From the NCBI GenBank assembly GCA_010279815.1, contig QEOQ01000688.1, forward strand, positions 700,221-764,220: a stretch of DNA of 64,000 nt. The letters are read 5' to 3'. Source of the stretch: Brachionus plicatilis (Eukaryota; Rotifera; Eurotatoria; Ploima; Brachionidae). Within the stretch, counting starts at the first letter, position 1; the number at the start of each line of letters is the position of its first letter. The translations under genes were made by a program, and so were the position numbers. The notes under the pieces are model-generated. The model was not told where the DNA came from. It searched no databases and worked only from the letters and a program-made list of their open reading frames with translations. Below are positions 63,073 through 64,000 of this stretch, piece by piece.

Positions 63073-63863
63073 TATTAAAGTTTTTTTTAGCAAAATTTAA
63101 TTTTTTCTTTTTAAAGTTTTTATTTCAAAATTATTTTCCAAGGATTAACAAGTTTTGAGTTTTTAGATTATTTAGGTAAAAAATAACATTGACTTAATTC
63201 TAAAATAATTTATTTTTAAACAAATGCTTAATTTTTTATTTTGGAATGGTATGTTAACAATTAAACAAATCTTGAGTCTTCCAATTGACGTTGTATAGTT
63301 TTTTTTTACATTAGTTTCTTTTGAATTTTTTGTTCTCTAAATTTGTAAAATAAATATTAAAAAAAATTTTTTTTCCAACTCGATAGTGAAATAAATGGAA
63401 ATGTGTAATGAAAAAATTCACATTCAATGAAAAAATTGTTCGTGACATAATCACGAACAGAGAGGTCAAAGAAATGCAAAATTTTAGGAATTATTTTAAA
63501 TAGAAAATCGAAATTTAGAACTTTTATTTTCAAAATAAAAAAAAATAAAAAAATGTTTTTGATTAATTGAAAAATTTACATTGGTGGTATGACAAGAGGC
63601 TCTTGCTAAATTTAGCGTTAATTTCCCCAATTTTACGAAATTTTACGTAAATAACCGTAGAAGCAAAAAAGTGGTACAATTATTAGATGTGATTGGCGAA
63701 AATGAGATTTACAAAACTAAGTGAGAAGAGATTTGATTAAAGTGTATAAATTAGCAAACGGAGTAGAGAAGATTAAATCAGATTAAAATTAACCTAACTA
63801 ATTATTCCCCAAAATTTTCTTAAGAAATATCATATTTTTTAAGGTGAAAAAATCGAATTTAGC
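63073..63863. other. 3' flank of the LRAT-like gene
   Basis: AT-rich without genes. A perfect short hairpin (GTTCGTGACATAATCACGAA plus C, about 63439-63459) and an ACGTAAA-type fragment (63600-63655) are the only structures seen. Confidence 0.5.
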
Positions 63864-64000
63864 CAGAGTTGGTCAAAAGTCAAAGTCATGAAGTCAAAGT
63901 CAAGTCTGGACTTTGACTTTAAATTTTATTTTTTTGAAGTCAAGTCTGGACTTTGACTTTAATTTTTTTTCATTTTGAAGTCAAGTCTGGACTTTGACTT
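63864..64000. repeat. CAGAGTTG-family repeat running off the window
   Basis: Starts CAGAGTTGGTCAAAAGTCAA and contains three tandem copies of a unit with GAAGTCAAGTCTGGACTTTG (unit about 45-50 bp). The right terminus is outside the window. Confidence 0.65.

Noticed and set aside
63439..63459. Hairpin GTTCGTGA...TCACGAAC after the LRAT-like gene as a terminator
   Set aside because: Eukaryotic context without histone-type motif; no basis for a terminator function.

Overview
This is eukaryotic, intron-containing animal DNA that is very AT-rich (by eye well under 30% GC outside a few exons). The two identifiable genes are an ARHGAP21/23-type RhoGAP and the centriole protein CEP120, so the source is a metazoan that builds cilia. 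The strong AT bias, mixed tiny (47-64 bp) and multi-kilobase introns, an LRAT-like gene and many FLYWCH/MULE-type transposons would fit a monogonont rotifer such as Brachionus. That taxonomic guess is inference; nothing in the window proves it.

Layout. (1) 1-26.2 kb, plus strand: a partial RhoGAP gene. Five coding exons (8729-9122, 11688-11992, 17384-19101, 20635-20906, 25115-26231) join with matching phases at every junction and end in a TAG stop, with a poly(A) signal at 26694. Its PDZ-encoding 5' part is not recognised and may lie upstream. A possible alternative first exon is at 5167-5291. Introns 2 and 3 carry AT-rich tandem arrays and intron 4 is almost completely filled by nested transposons. 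(2) 26.75-30.48 kb: a 3.7 kb Mutator-like element (MULE) with a 9-bp target duplication, itself hit by a hAT element, a LINE fragment, a foldback element and a MITE. (3) 30.5-42.4 kb: no convincing gene, many MITEs. (4) 42431-43513, plus: an intronless gene for an unrecognised single-pass membrane protein. (5) 47826-54509, minus: a complete seven-exon CEP120 gene, 780 residues, apparently lacking one C2 domain of the vertebrate protein. (6) 54.5-61.7 kb: transposase remnants, MITEs and orphan coding patches. (7) 61702-63072, plus: an LRAT/NlpC-P60-like protein with no catalytic cysteine and a glycine-rich hydrophobic module.

The genes do not form a pathway or operon; they are independent animal genes embedded in transposon debris. 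The most informative new content is the transposon stratigraphy. At least six MITE families and three levels of nesting can be dated relative to each other from intact target-site duplications. I found no defence system, CRISPR array, tRNA or rRNA.
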